Part shown: piece after piece, positions 6,576 to 13,203 of the stretch
Numbering within the stretch: position 1 is the stretch's first letter
Layout: each line of letters starts with the position of its first letter
Source of the DNA: Acidobacteriota bacterium
GTDB taxonomy: Bacteria; Acidobacteriota; Terriglobia; Terriglobales; Acidobacteriaceae
Length of the DNA stretch: 15,669 nucleotides
Assembly (NCBI GenBank): GCA_025353435.1
Contig: JANXQR010000634.1
Span: forward strand, 1 to 15,669
Direction: 5' to 3'
The notes under the pieces: model-generated
Database searches by the model: none
What the model was told of the DNA's origin: nothing
The model's input: only the letters and a program-made list of their open reading frames with translations
Program-made: the position numbers and the translations under genes

Positions 6576-6888
6576 GACTCCAGCTCAAGTCCGAATTACC
6601 GGTCCTGTCCTAAAGGTCCTACGGGAGTTGATGTCGCAGCCTATGACCCGGATTTCGGGCGCAGAGATTTCACGCGCCACTGGGTTGGCGTCCGGAACTC
6701 TGTATCCGATTCTGTTCAGGCTTGAAAAGGCGGGGTGGCTTCAGAGCGAGTGGGAAGATGCCGAGCCCTCGGATATGAAGCGGCCACGAAAGAGGCTCTA
6801 TCGGATGACGGCAGTAGGTCAAAGATCCACTTGCGACGCATTCAGAGATTTGCTGCCGGCTGACGGGGGATTTGCATGGCAATACTAA
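6574..6888 (+). CDS. PadR-family transcriptional regulator
   Basis: This 104-residue protein is a short PadR winged-helix. The recognition region SGTLYPILFRLEKAGW (40-55) and the wing RPRKRLYRMTAVG (70-82) are typical of the family. The long C-terminal dimerisation helices of larger PadR proteins are missing, as in the short subclass. It overlaps the start of the next gene by 13 bases, so both are on one transcript and probably co-translated. Autorepression through the palindrome at its start is likely. Its inducer is unknown. Base composition of this gene and the next is visibly less GC-rich than that of the genes on either side. Confidence 0.88.
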   Translation: MTPAQVRITGPVLKVLRELMSQPMTRISGAEISRATGLASGTLYPILFRLEKAGWLQSEWEDAEPSDMKRPRKRLYRMTAVGQRSTCDAFRDLLPADGGFAWQY

Positions 6889-7535
6889 AGCTCCTCGGCG
6901 GCATATTAGTCTCAGTTTTCCTCGGGTTGGTGAAGGACGAGGCAAAAGCGTGGCTTCCTAAATTAACGAATCGAATCCTAGCAAATGCTGTGAAAACACT
7001 ACCTCACGGACTTCAGTTACGGTATGAAGAGGAGTGGCGCAGCGACATTGAGGAAATGCCCGGCGAAATTGGCAAAATGTTGCGCGCTGTTGGTTTAGTC
7101 AGAGCTGCCTACGGAATAAGGAGGGCCAACCGCGGAGAATTCCGCGGCGTGGTCGCCGAATGGGTCAGTCGTTCTATTGCTGCACTACTTTTGGTGTGGA
7201 TTGCACCATGCTTGGGCATCCTGATGCTGATTGTCAGGGGCCATTCATATGGGCCAGTTTTTCTGAGGATTCCCTACCGCGATTGGGATGGTAGGTGCTT
7301 TCGTTGGTGGCATTTCCGAAGTTTCGTACTGCTTAAGATAGACGGCGTCGAGTACGCTGCAAATTCCATAACTCTACAACGCATCGCAACTACCTTCAGT
7401 GGCGTCCTTTTGCTTCGCAATGTCGCGAGAGGCGAGATGACACTTTCATCCGCCGCGCGGTACATGTTGTGGAAAGTGAAGTTTGGGGCCGTCGAGATAC
7501 CCAAGCCCCAACCGCCTGAGTCTGTGATTCAATAG
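6876..7535 (+). CDS. Membrane protein resembling a phosphoglycosyl transferase, catalytic dyad lost
   Basis: This 219-residue protein has an N-terminal part (20-83) with LPHGLQLRYEEEW and PGEIGKMLRAVGLVRAAYGI, a prefix I associate with some bacterial sugar transferases. A hydrophobic segment (97-120) keeps a helix-breaking Pro111. Then follow GPVFLR (126-131) and DGRCFRWWHFRSF (138-150), which line up with the GPVFF and GKxFxxxKFRSM motifs of monotopic phosphoglycosyl transferases. RNVARGEMTL (181-190) lines up with the NVLRGEMSL motif. The preceding catalytic LDELPQ is replaced by FSGVLL, so Asp-Glu is Ser-Gly (175-176), and the final PRP motif is absent. It should be enzymatically dead. Co-transcribed with padR. 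Regulatory or membrane-scaffold roles are possible but unproven. Confidence 0.65.
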   Translation: MAILKLLGGILVSVFLGLVKDEAKAWLPKLTNRILANAVKTLPHGLQLRYEEEWRSDIEEMPGEIGKMLRAVGLVRAAYGIRRANRGEFRGVVAEWVSRSIAALLLVWIAPCLGILMLIVRGHSYGPVFLRIPYRDWDGRCFRWWHFRSFVLLKIDGVEYAANSITLQRIATTFSGVLLLRNVARGEMTLSSAARYMLWKVKFGAVEIPKPQPPESVIQ

Positions 7536-7540
7536 TAAAG

Positions 7541-8566
7541 ATGGCAATTCCCCGGAGATCGACTGTGCGCGGGCGGCTGATTGCGGCCCGGCGGAAGGCG
7601 CGCGAGTATGCGATGGTGGCGCGGGCGCTGGCGTCTACGGCGCACCCGGTGCTGGCGCAGATTGTGCCGGCGCGGTTCTGCAACCTGAGTTGCGGCTATT
7701 GCAATGAGTACGATAAGGTCTCTGACCCGGTGCCGCTCGAAGAGATGTACCGGCGCATCGACCACTTGGGGCGGCTGGGGACGGCGATGATCGGCATCTC
7801 CGGCGGCGAACCCCTGACGCATCCGCAGCTGGACGACATTATCCGGCGCATGCGGGGGACAGGCGCGATTGCGGGGATGATCACGAATGGCTATCTGCTG
7901 AATGTCGAACGAATAGAACGGCTGAACCGGGCGGGCCTGGACCATATGCAGATCAGCATCGACAATCTCGAACCCGACGAGATTTCAAAGAAGAGCCTGA
8001 AGGTGCTGGACAAGAAGCTGCAGATGCTGGCTGACCATGCCGAGTTCCACGTGAACATCAACTCGGTGGTGGGCGGGGGCTTCAAGGATCCAAACGACGC
8101 GCTGGTGATTGGGCGGCGGGCGCTGGAGCTGGGGTTTGAGTCGACGATCGGGATTATTCACGACGGCAGCGGGCAGCTGAAGCCCCTGCAGGCCGACGAG
8201 GCGAAGGTGTACTTCGCGATGACCGACCGGAAGAAGACCAACTACGCGCAGTTCGACAAGTTTCAGGCGGCGATTGCGGAAGGGCGGCCGAACGAGTGGC
8301 GGTGCCGGGCGGGGTCGCGTTACCTGTACATTTGCGAGGACGGGCTGGTGCACTATTGCAGCCAGCAGCGCGGGTACCCGGGGGTTCCGATTGGCGAGTA
8401 CACGACGGCCGACGTGAAGAGGGAGTTTCTCACCGCCAAGAGCTGCGCGCCGAATTGCACGGTTGGATGCGTGCACCGTATCAGTTACATCGACCACTGG
8501 CGTGCGCCGCAGACGGAGACGACGAGTCCGGGGCAGGGCGGGCTGGTGCAGATTACGAATCAGTGA
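7541..8566 (+). CDS. Radical SAM protein with C-terminal cysteine cluster
   Basis: This 341-residue protein has the radical SAM signature FCNLSCGYC with C47, C51 and C54 to bind the [4Fe-4S] cluster, and GISGGEPL (85-92) for S-adenosylmethionine. The ITNGYLL and MQISIDNL strands complete the usual partial TIM barrel. A C-terminal set of six cysteines (C255, C265, C273, then C302, C306, C310 spaced C-x3-C-x3-C) suggests one or two auxiliary clusters, like SPASM or twitch domains but with different spacing. Such enzymes modify peptides or carry out cofactor chemistry; no substrate peptide is seen nearby. It starts 5 bases after the pseudo-transferase stop with little ribosome-binding site, but its GC content is much higher than that of its upstream neighbours. 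Confidence 0.88.
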   Translation: MAIPRRSTVRGRLIAARRKAREYAMVARALASTAHPVLAQIVPARFCNLSCGYCNEYDKVSDPVPLEEMYRRIDHLGRLGTAMIGISGGEPLTHPQLDDIIRRMRGTGAIAGMITNGYLLNVERIERLNRAGLDHMQISIDNLEPDEISKKSLKVLDKKLQMLADHAEFHVNINSVVGGGFKDPNDALVIGRRALELGFESTIGIIHDGSGQLKPLQADEAKVYFAMTDRKKTNYAQFDKFQAAIAEGRPNEWRCRAGSRYLYICEDGLVHYCSQQRGYPGVPIGEYTTADVKREFLTAKSCAPNCTVGCVHRISYIDHWRAPQTETTSPGQGGLVQITNQ

Positions 8567-8588
8567 ACAGTGGGAACTGAACAGTGGG
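8564..8588 (+). repeat. 11-base direct repeat after the radical SAM gene
   Basis: TGAACAGTGGG occurs at 8564-8574 and again at 8578-8588, a 14-base period. The first copy contains the TGA stop of the radical SAM gene. It may be replication slippage; no function is evident. Confidence 0.6.
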
Positions 8589-8600
8589 CAGAAAAACGGC

Positions 8601-8632
8601 GGCGCATCCTCTCGGATGCGCCATTTTGTTTT
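8601..8632. terminator. Bidirectional rho-independent terminator
   Basis: A perfect 9-base stem, GGCGCATCC (8601-8609) and GGATGCGCC (8614-8622), closes a 4-base loop and is followed on the plus strand by ATTTTGTTTT. On the minus strand a run of five T begins 4 bases past the stem. It sits between the convergent radical SAM and prolyl isomerase genes and can end both transcripts. Confidence 0.85.
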
Positions 8633-8656
8633 GGGTACCTGATTTGATTGATTGGA

Positions 8657-9451
8657 CTAGTGCGCGGCCGGCTTGGGTGCTGGCTTGGCGGCGGGTTTGG
8701 CGCCTGTCGCGGGGTGAGCGGCTGGCGCTACGGCAGGAACAATGGTGGCCAGCTTGATCTTGTCCATGTCAGGGAAATTGGCCTTCAGATAGGCGTCGCC
8801 CTGATCCATGATGAGGTCCTGGCGGGGCCGTTCGCCGTATGCCGGGAAGATCTTGTCGACCACGTTCATGCCATCAACGACCATGCCAAACGGGGCAAAC
8901 CCCATGCCGTCGAGACGTGCGTTGTCAACGTAGTTGATAAAGAGCTGGGTGGTGCGGGTGTTGGGGCCGGCGGTGGCGAAGACGAGGTAGCCGCGCTTGT
9001 TGCTCTGCACCACGGGATCGTCCTGAATTTTGGCGTCGTGCCAGACCTTGTTGACGGCAGGGTTGGCGTTGAGCCCAAACTGCACCACGAAGCCGGGGAC
9101 GACGCGGAAGAAGGACGCGTTGGTGAAGTAGCCATACTTGACGAGGTTGTAAAAGCGGTCTGCACCGATGGGCGCCCAGTCGCGATGCACTTCAACGACG
9201 AAGTCACCCGTGGTGGTGCTGAACTTTGCCTTGTAAACCGCGGGCGCCTTGGCGGCGAGTGACGCCGGATTCAGCAGAGTTGGACGCGGACCGGCTGCAG
9301 TCGAGTGGGTTGGGCTAGGCTTGGCCGCGCCGGACTTGGCAGTCGTGCTCTTGGTGGGTGTGGCCTTGGGGGATGACGCTTTGGAAGCCGGGGTCTGAGA
9401 GTGGGCGATGAGGCTCGCGCACAAAACAAGGACCGTCACAAATGCTTTCAT
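8657..9451 (-). CDS. Exported cyclophilin-type peptidyl-prolyl isomerase
   Basis: This 264-residue protein has a signal peptide at 1-19 (MKAFVTVLVLCASLIAHSQ) and a low-complexity Ser/Thr/Lys/Pro/Ala linker up to about residue 68. The cyclophilin domain runs from about 72 to 235. The active-site strand FFRVVPGFVVQFG (114-126) keeps the catalytic Arg (R116), Phe (F121) and Gln (Q124), and TTQLFINYVDN (157-167) is also typical. A second Ala/Pro/Lys-rich tail (240-264) ends the protein. It should catalyse cis-trans isomerisation of prolyl bonds in the periplasm. The low-complexity ends may span or contact the cell wall. It follows the DsbA-like gene, consistent with a shared role in envelope protein folding. 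Confidence 0.92.
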   Translation of the reverse strand: MKAFVTVLVLCASLIAHSQTPASKASSPKATPTKSTTAKSGAAKPSPTHSTAAGPRPTLLNPASLAAKAPAVYKAKFSTTTGDFVVEVHRDWAPIGADRFYNLVKYGYFTNASFFRVVPGFVVQFGLNANPAVNKVWHDAKIQDDPVVQSNKRGYLVFATAGPNTRTTQLFINYVDNARLDGMGFAPFGMVVDGMNVVDKIFPAYGERPRQDLIMDQGDAYLKANFPDMDKIKLATIVPAVAPAAHPATGAKPAAKPAPKPAAH

Positions 9452-9459
9452 GATGATCG

Positions 9460-9465
9460 ATTATA
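9460..9465 (-). promoter_or_regulatory. TATAAT -10 box close to the prolyl isomerase start
   Basis: A perfect TATAAT on the minus strand (9465-9460) ends 8 bases before ATG 9451, with no Shine-Dalgarno sequence. No convincing -35 box is seen, because the expected position falls in a hairpin arm (9475-9501). It fits the leaderless pattern of other genes here. Confidence 0.4.
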
Positions 9466-9474
9466 CGAAACTAC

Positions 9475-9501
9475 GCGGCGCATCGGAGTGGAATGCGCCG
9501 C
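9475..9501 (-). terminator. Hairpin after the DsbA-like gene, possible terminator
   Basis: GCGGCGCAT (9475-9483) and ATGCGCCGC (9493-9501) form a perfect 9-base stem with a 9-base loop, 21 bases after the DsbA-like stop on the minus strand. The following sequence is GTAGTTTCG, so the U-tract is weak. It may terminate or attenuate the upstream transcript. Its stem shares the GGCGCAT/ATGCGCC core with the hairpin at 8601-8622. Confidence 0.45.
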
Positions 9502-9522
9502 TCGCTGATCGATTGGATCGGA

Positions 9523-10254
9523 CTAGTTGCCGGGAGTGTGCTTCGGCGCAGCAGCCTTGGTCGCGGCAACCTTGTGGGTGGGTGCGGACTCTGCGCCCTT
9601 GGTGTCGGCAATGGCCTGGTCGATGAGTTCGTAGAGCTTGTTGCGGTCGACGACTTCAACGAATGGCGCGCCCTTGCTGTGATCGGTGACAACCCAGATG
9701 GTAGGCGTGTGCTCAATGCCGACGCGCTGGCCGAGGGCGTAGTCGGCTTTGACTGCGGCCGCGAGTTTGCCCTGAGGATCGACAGCGAAGGGGAAGGCGA
9801 TGCCGTGCTCCGACGCGAATTTCTGCGTGAAGTCGGACATCTTGGCTATGTCTTCGGCGAGCGTTGGCTGGGCTGCGAAGATTTCGTCGCGATAGTCGTC
9901 GCCCAACTTCTTGCTTTTAGTGTCAAACCAGCGCGCGTTGACGGCGGCCTGGAAGCTCCAGGTGTGCATTGCCAGCGGGAAGTCGTGGCGGACCCATGGG
10001 ATGTGGTACTTCTCGGCGGCTTCGCGGAGCAGCGGATTGGCGCGGGCGCAGTCGGGGCACTGCAGGTCTTCCCACTCCACGATTGCGACGCGTGTGCCGG
10101 CCGGGGGCTTGAGGACGCTGGGGTCGTGCACCTGGGTTCCGGGCGGCGGCGGCGTGAACTGGGCGCGCGCAGCGGGGATTGCAAGCACGGCCGCGACAAA
10201 GGCCAAGCCAAGATAGAGGCGTGCGGGACGAGCATGAGCAGTGAAACGAACCAT
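9523..10254 (-). CDS. Exported DsbA-like thioredoxin-fold protein
   Basis: I start this 243-residue protein at ATG 10254 because it opens a signal peptide (about 1-32, ending PAARAQ); GGGAG lies about 14 bases upstream. A frame extending to 10407 would run through the small gene behind it. The thioredoxin-fold active site WEDLQCPDCARANPLL has C66-P-D-C69, and EHTPTIWVV (181-189) carries the cis-Pro (P184). The helical insertion between them is typical of DsbA and Thioredoxin_4 proteins. It would oxidise or isomerise disulfides in the periplasm; a DsbB or VKOR partner is not in the window. An Ala/Lys/Thr-rich tail (220-243) ends the protein. Its neighbours are also exported. Confidence 0.9.
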   Translation of the reverse strand: MVRFTAHARPARLYLGLAFVAAVLAIPAARAQFTPPPPGTQVHDPSVLKPPAGTRVAIVEWEDLQCPDCARANPLLREAAEKYHIPWVRHDFPLAMHTWSFQAAVNARWFDTKSKKLGDDYRDEIFAAQPTLAEDIAKMSDFTQKFASEHGIAFPFAVDPQGKLAAAVKADYALGQRVGIEHTPTIWVVTDHSKGAPFVEVVDRNKLYELIDQAIADTKGAESAPTHKVAATKAAAPKHTPGN

Positions 10255-10306
10255 GTTGGTTGGGCGGCTCCCTTGGATTGATTGTACTGGGAACAGGGGA
10301 CAGAGG

Positions 10307-10438
10307 CTAGGAACGCTGAGGCCCGTTGGAGTCCTGGTGGTCGCGGCGGCGGGCCGCCATCCATTGGCGCCATTTGTAGTCGGCGACGAGCGAGCCGGCG
10401 ATGACAATGGCAGCGACGATGGCCAATATTAGCTTCAT
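10307..10438 (-). CDS. Small single-pass membrane protein (43 residues)
   Basis: A complete 43-codon frame begins at ATG 10438 and ends at TAG 10307. The first 19 residues (MKLILAIVAAIVIAGSLVA) form one membrane helix, followed by the aromatic-basic stretch YKWRQWMAARRRD (21-33) and a polar tail. The positive charges after the helix predict an N-out, C-in orientation. It lies 52 bases upstream of the DsbA-like gene and 75 bases after the beta-propeller gene, all on one strand. The ribosome-binding site is weak. The organisation of a hydrophobic segment with a basic tail is unlikely by chance. No function is known to me. Confidence 0.6.
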   Translation of the reverse strand: MKLILAIVAAIVIAGSLVADYKWRQWMAARRRDHQDSNGPQRS

Positions 10439-10513
10439 AAAGATATCCGACAGCCGCGCTGGAAATCCAAGGTCTCAGATGCGAGATCCGGGGCACCCTG
10501 GTCGCATTTGGCT

Positions 10514-11560
10514 TCAGCGGCCTACGACGAGAATTTCAAAGCTGCCGGGCACAATCGACGGCCATGGGTGTGGGCGCTCGGGTGTGGGCGCAGGTGGCGG
10601 CCCGAACTGGGCGGTTACCAGGTAGGCGCGATCGGTAGCAGAATCGTAGGTCATGGTTCGCGCGCCGCGCTGGGTTTTCAATGTTTCAACGGACGGATAC
10701 TTGGGGTCGGCAGCGTTGACGACGGACAGCACACCCTCTCCGCAGGAGGCGAATGCCAGGCCCTTCGCGGGCGAATAGTTGGCGGCATCAGGTCCATCAC
10801 CAATGGCGGGCACGGCCAGCGACTTGCCGGTCAGTGAATCGGTCACAGCCATTTTCTTGCCGTCGCAAACGGAGAAGAGGCGATGTCCTGCGACATCGAA
10901 CGCAAGCCCTGAGGGAGATTCGCAACCGATGGGCCACGTGGCGGTCAGCGTCTTGGTGTGCGCGTCGAGGCGGACGATGGAGTTCTTGTCCTCGATGTTG
11001 TCGAAGACAATGCCCTGCCCATCGACTGCAGGGAACTCAGGCTTGCCCGGGAGCGCTATGGTCGCAACCACCTTTCGTGTGGCTGCGTCAACGACGGTTA
11101 CATCCTTGCTGCGGCCATTGAATGCCCACACGGTTTGCGTTGCTGGCTCGAAGATAATGCCGTCAGGGTTGGTGCCTACGGGAATGGTCGCAACTGTGGC
11201 GAGCGAAGTGCGGTCGAAGACGACCACCGCATTTCCGCCGCCGTCGGAGATGTAGCCGAACTTGCCGGCATTGTCGAGAGCAATTCCGTGAGTGCCATGC
11301 AGGCCAGTGATTGCGCCGACTGGCTTGCCGGTCTGCAAGTCGAGCACCTCAACGCGCGGGCCGTGCGTGACGTAAAGCCGATGCGCGGAGGAGTCGGCGA
11401 GCAGGTAGTCCCAACCGCCGTCACCGCCGACTTTCCAATGATCGATCACTTTATACGGCTGCTGCGCGGAGATCATTGAAGGTACCGAGAGGATAAAGAT
11501 GACAGCGGCTGCGGCAAAGATCATCTGGGCCAGGCGAAAAGAGCGCGAAATCGAGTGCAT
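10514..11560 (-). CDS. Exported YVTN/YncE-type beta-propeller protein
   Basis: This 348-residue protein starts at ATG 11560, chosen for GGAGA 9 bases upstream rather than an ATG at 11578. A signal peptide covers about residues 1-33 (ending MISAQ). The mature part consists of repeated blades of about 40-45 residues, such as VEVLDLQTGKPVGAITGLHG, VVVFDRTSLATVATIPVG and VTVVDAATRKVVATIALPG, which match YVTN-type seven-bladed propellers. Such proteins usually bind other proteins or act as scaffolds in the periplasm. A Pro-rich loop (PPPAPTPERPHPWP) lies near the C-terminus. It is the first gene of a minus-strand set of envelope genes. The ligand is not predictable. Confidence 0.88.
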   Translation of the reverse strand: MHSISRSFRLAQMIFAAAAVIFILSVPSMISAQQPYKVIDHWKVGGDGGWDYLLADSSAHRLYVTHGPRVEVLDLQTGKPVGAITGLHGTHGIALDNAGKFGYISDGGGNAVVVFDRTSLATVATIPVGTNPDGIIFEPATQTVWAFNGRSKDVTVVDAATRKVVATIALPGKPEFPAVDGQGIVFDNIEDKNSIVRLDAHTKTLTATWPIGCESPSGLAFDVAGHRLFSVCDGKKMAVTDSLTGKSLAVPAIGDGPDAANYSPAKGLAFASCGEGVLSVVNAADPKYPSVETLKTQRGARTMTYDSATDRAYLVTAQFGPPPAPTPERPHPWPSIVPGSFEILVVGR

Positions 11561-11673
11561 GAGAAGTCTCCAGTACAACGCGGGAAGAATATCACCGGGA
11601 CCTTATCAAAGTCTGAAGGGGGAAAATGCTTTAACCTCATACCTGCGGGCCATCGCCCCCAGGGACCGTCTTA

Positions 11674-12960
11674 GTGCGCATAGTTCTCTCGAACATCGGA
11701 ACCTATGGCGACATCCATCCGCTGATTGCGTTGGCAGTGGAGTTGAAGCGCCGCGGACACGTCCCGGTGATGGCGCTACCGGCGGTTTATGAGCCCAAGA
11801 TTCTGCCGCTGGGAATTGAATTTCATGCCGTCCGGCCGGACATCGATCCAAAAAATACCATCCTGGTGGAGATGGTCTACGACGTGAAAAAGGGCACGGA
11901 GCGCGGCCTGCGCGATTTTCTGTTCCCTGTTCTGCGCCAGACTTACGACGACTTGCTGCGTGCCGCCACACAACCGCAGCGCGCGGACCTGCTACTGCTG
12001 GGCGAGTTGAACTATGCAGGGCCGATCGTCGCCGAGATCACGGGGATTCCGTGGGCCAGCTATGTGCTGGCGCCGCTGTCGTTCTTCTCTGCATTTGATC
12101 CGCCCGTGCTGCCCCCGTATCGGCGACTGGCAAGGGCAGACAAGGCGGTCCCGGGAATGGGACGCGCGATGCGTCGTCTGGCGCGCTTTGTCACCCGCAA
12201 ATGGCCGGAGCCTATCTATGCATTGCGAAAAGAACTCGGTCTCCCGCGCGGAGCGAATCCAATCTTCGACGCCAAACACTCGCCGTACAAGGTCCTCGCA
12301 ATGTTCAGCCGCGTGCTCGGCGTGGAACAACGTGATTGGCCGCCGAATACGGAGATCACCGGATTCTGCTTTTACGACGCAGAAAATGGCAACTCGGACT
12401 TGCCTCAACAACTCGAGAGCTTTCTGAATGAAGGACCCGCTCCGATTGTATTCACGCTAGGGTCAGCCGCAGTGCTGGCTGCGGGGCGATTTTTCGAATA
12501 TTCGGCGCGCGCCGCCATGGAGTTGGGTGTGCGCGCAGTTTTGTTGATTGGAAAAGACGAACGCAATCGACCGCCGATGGAAATGCCAAAAACTATCTGC
12601 GTGGCTGACTATGCACCTTACTCTGCGCTGTTCTCGCGCGCGTCGCTGGTGGTGCACCAGGGTGGCGTGGGCACCACTGCACAGTGTCTCCGCGCCGGCA
12701 AGCCGATGCTCATCATGCCTTACGCACACGATCAGCCCGACAACGCGCGGCGCATGCTCCGCCTCAAGGTGTCGAGGACAATTCAACGTGGAAACTACAC
12801 GCCAATTCGCGTTGCGCGCAAGATGCGCAAGATGCTGGACGACCCCGAGTTTGCACGGCGCGCGGAGAGCGTCGCGCAATTGCTGTCGCATGAGGACGGC
12901 ACGAAGACAGCGTGCGATGCGCTGGAGAAGCTGTTCGCCACAACGAGAAGCAGGGCTTGA
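11674..12960 (+). CDS. GT1-like (UDP-glycosyltransferase type) glycosyltransferase
   Basis: This 428-residue protein starts at GTG 11674, with AGGGA 8 bases upstream. It has the two Rossmann-like halves of the GT-B fold. The N-terminal acceptor half begins RIVLSNIGTYGDIHPLIALA (2-21). The C-terminal donor half contains IVFTLGSAA (258-266) and the nucleotide-sugar motif HQGGVGTTAQCLRAGKPMLI (328-347), followed by D353-Q354. These match UGT-like enzymes that glycosylate lipids, natural products or sterols, including rhamnosyltransferases of the RhlB and sterol types. It has no signal peptide, so it acts in the cytoplasm. Acceptor and sugar are unknown. It is divergent from the beta-propeller gene and directly followed by the HhH gene. 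Confidence 0.9.
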   Translation: MRIVLSNIGTYGDIHPLIALAVELKRRGHVPVMALPAVYEPKILPLGIEFHAVRPDIDPKNTILVEMVYDVKKGTERGLRDFLFPVLRQTYDDLLRAATQPQRADLLLLGELNYAGPIVAEITGIPWASYVLAPLSFFSAFDPPVLPPYRRLARADKAVPGMGRAMRRLARFVTRKWPEPIYALRKELGLPRGANPIFDAKHSPYKVLAMFSRVLGVEQRDWPPNTEITGFCFYDAENGNSDLPQQLESFLNEGPAPIVFTLGSAAVLAAGRFFEYSARAAMELGVRAVLLIGKDERNRPPMEMPKTICVADYAPYSALFSRASLVVHQGGVGTTAQCLRAGKPMLIMPYAHDQPDNARRMLRLKVSRTIQRGNYTPIRVARKMRKMLDDPEFARRAESVAQLLSHEDGTKTACDALEKLFATTRSRA

Positions 12961-13203
12961 ATGTTCGACTATTCAAAACTGAATCCCGCGTTTGCGAAGC
13001 TTTCCAAGCCGGCACAGCGCGCGATGATTAACGCGGAGATCTACACAGCGCAGGACCTTGCGCGGCACTGCCGAGCTGAAGTTGCCGCATTGCATGGAAT
13101 CGGACCATCTGCGTTTCCAGTGCTTGAAAGCGCCCTTGCAGCTTCGGGCTTGCGCTTCAAGGCCGACGATCGACCTCGAACGCTAAAGCCTCCCCTTCAA
13201 TAA
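12961..13203 (+). CDS. Small helix-hairpin-helix protein, RpoA C-terminal-domain-like
   Basis: This 80-residue protein begins on the base after the glycosyltransferase stop. Residues 12-65 (LSKPAQRAMINAEIYTAQDL, then HGIGPSAFPVLESAL) match the helix-hairpin-helix fold of RNA polymerase alpha C-terminal domains, with the HGIG turn at 45-48 (GxG hairpin). Stand-alone proteins of this type are common and poorly studied; they probably bind DNA non-specifically. A basic, Pro-rich tail ends the protein. Its stop overlaps the convergent methyltransferase-like gene by 7 bases. Confidence 0.85.
   Translation: MFDYSKLNPAFAKLSKPAQRAMINAEIYTAQDLARHCRAEVAALHGIGPSAFPVLESALAASGLRFKADDRPRTLKPPLQ

Noticed and set aside
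8564..8588. Direct repeat as the start of a CRISPR array or an attachment site
   Set aside because: There are only two 11-base copies with a 3-base gap, and no spacers, cas genes or integrase.
10255..10407. N-terminal extension of the DsbA-like protein to an upstream start
   Set aside because: The extra 51 residues precede a clear signal peptide and overlap the small membrane-protein gene in another frame.
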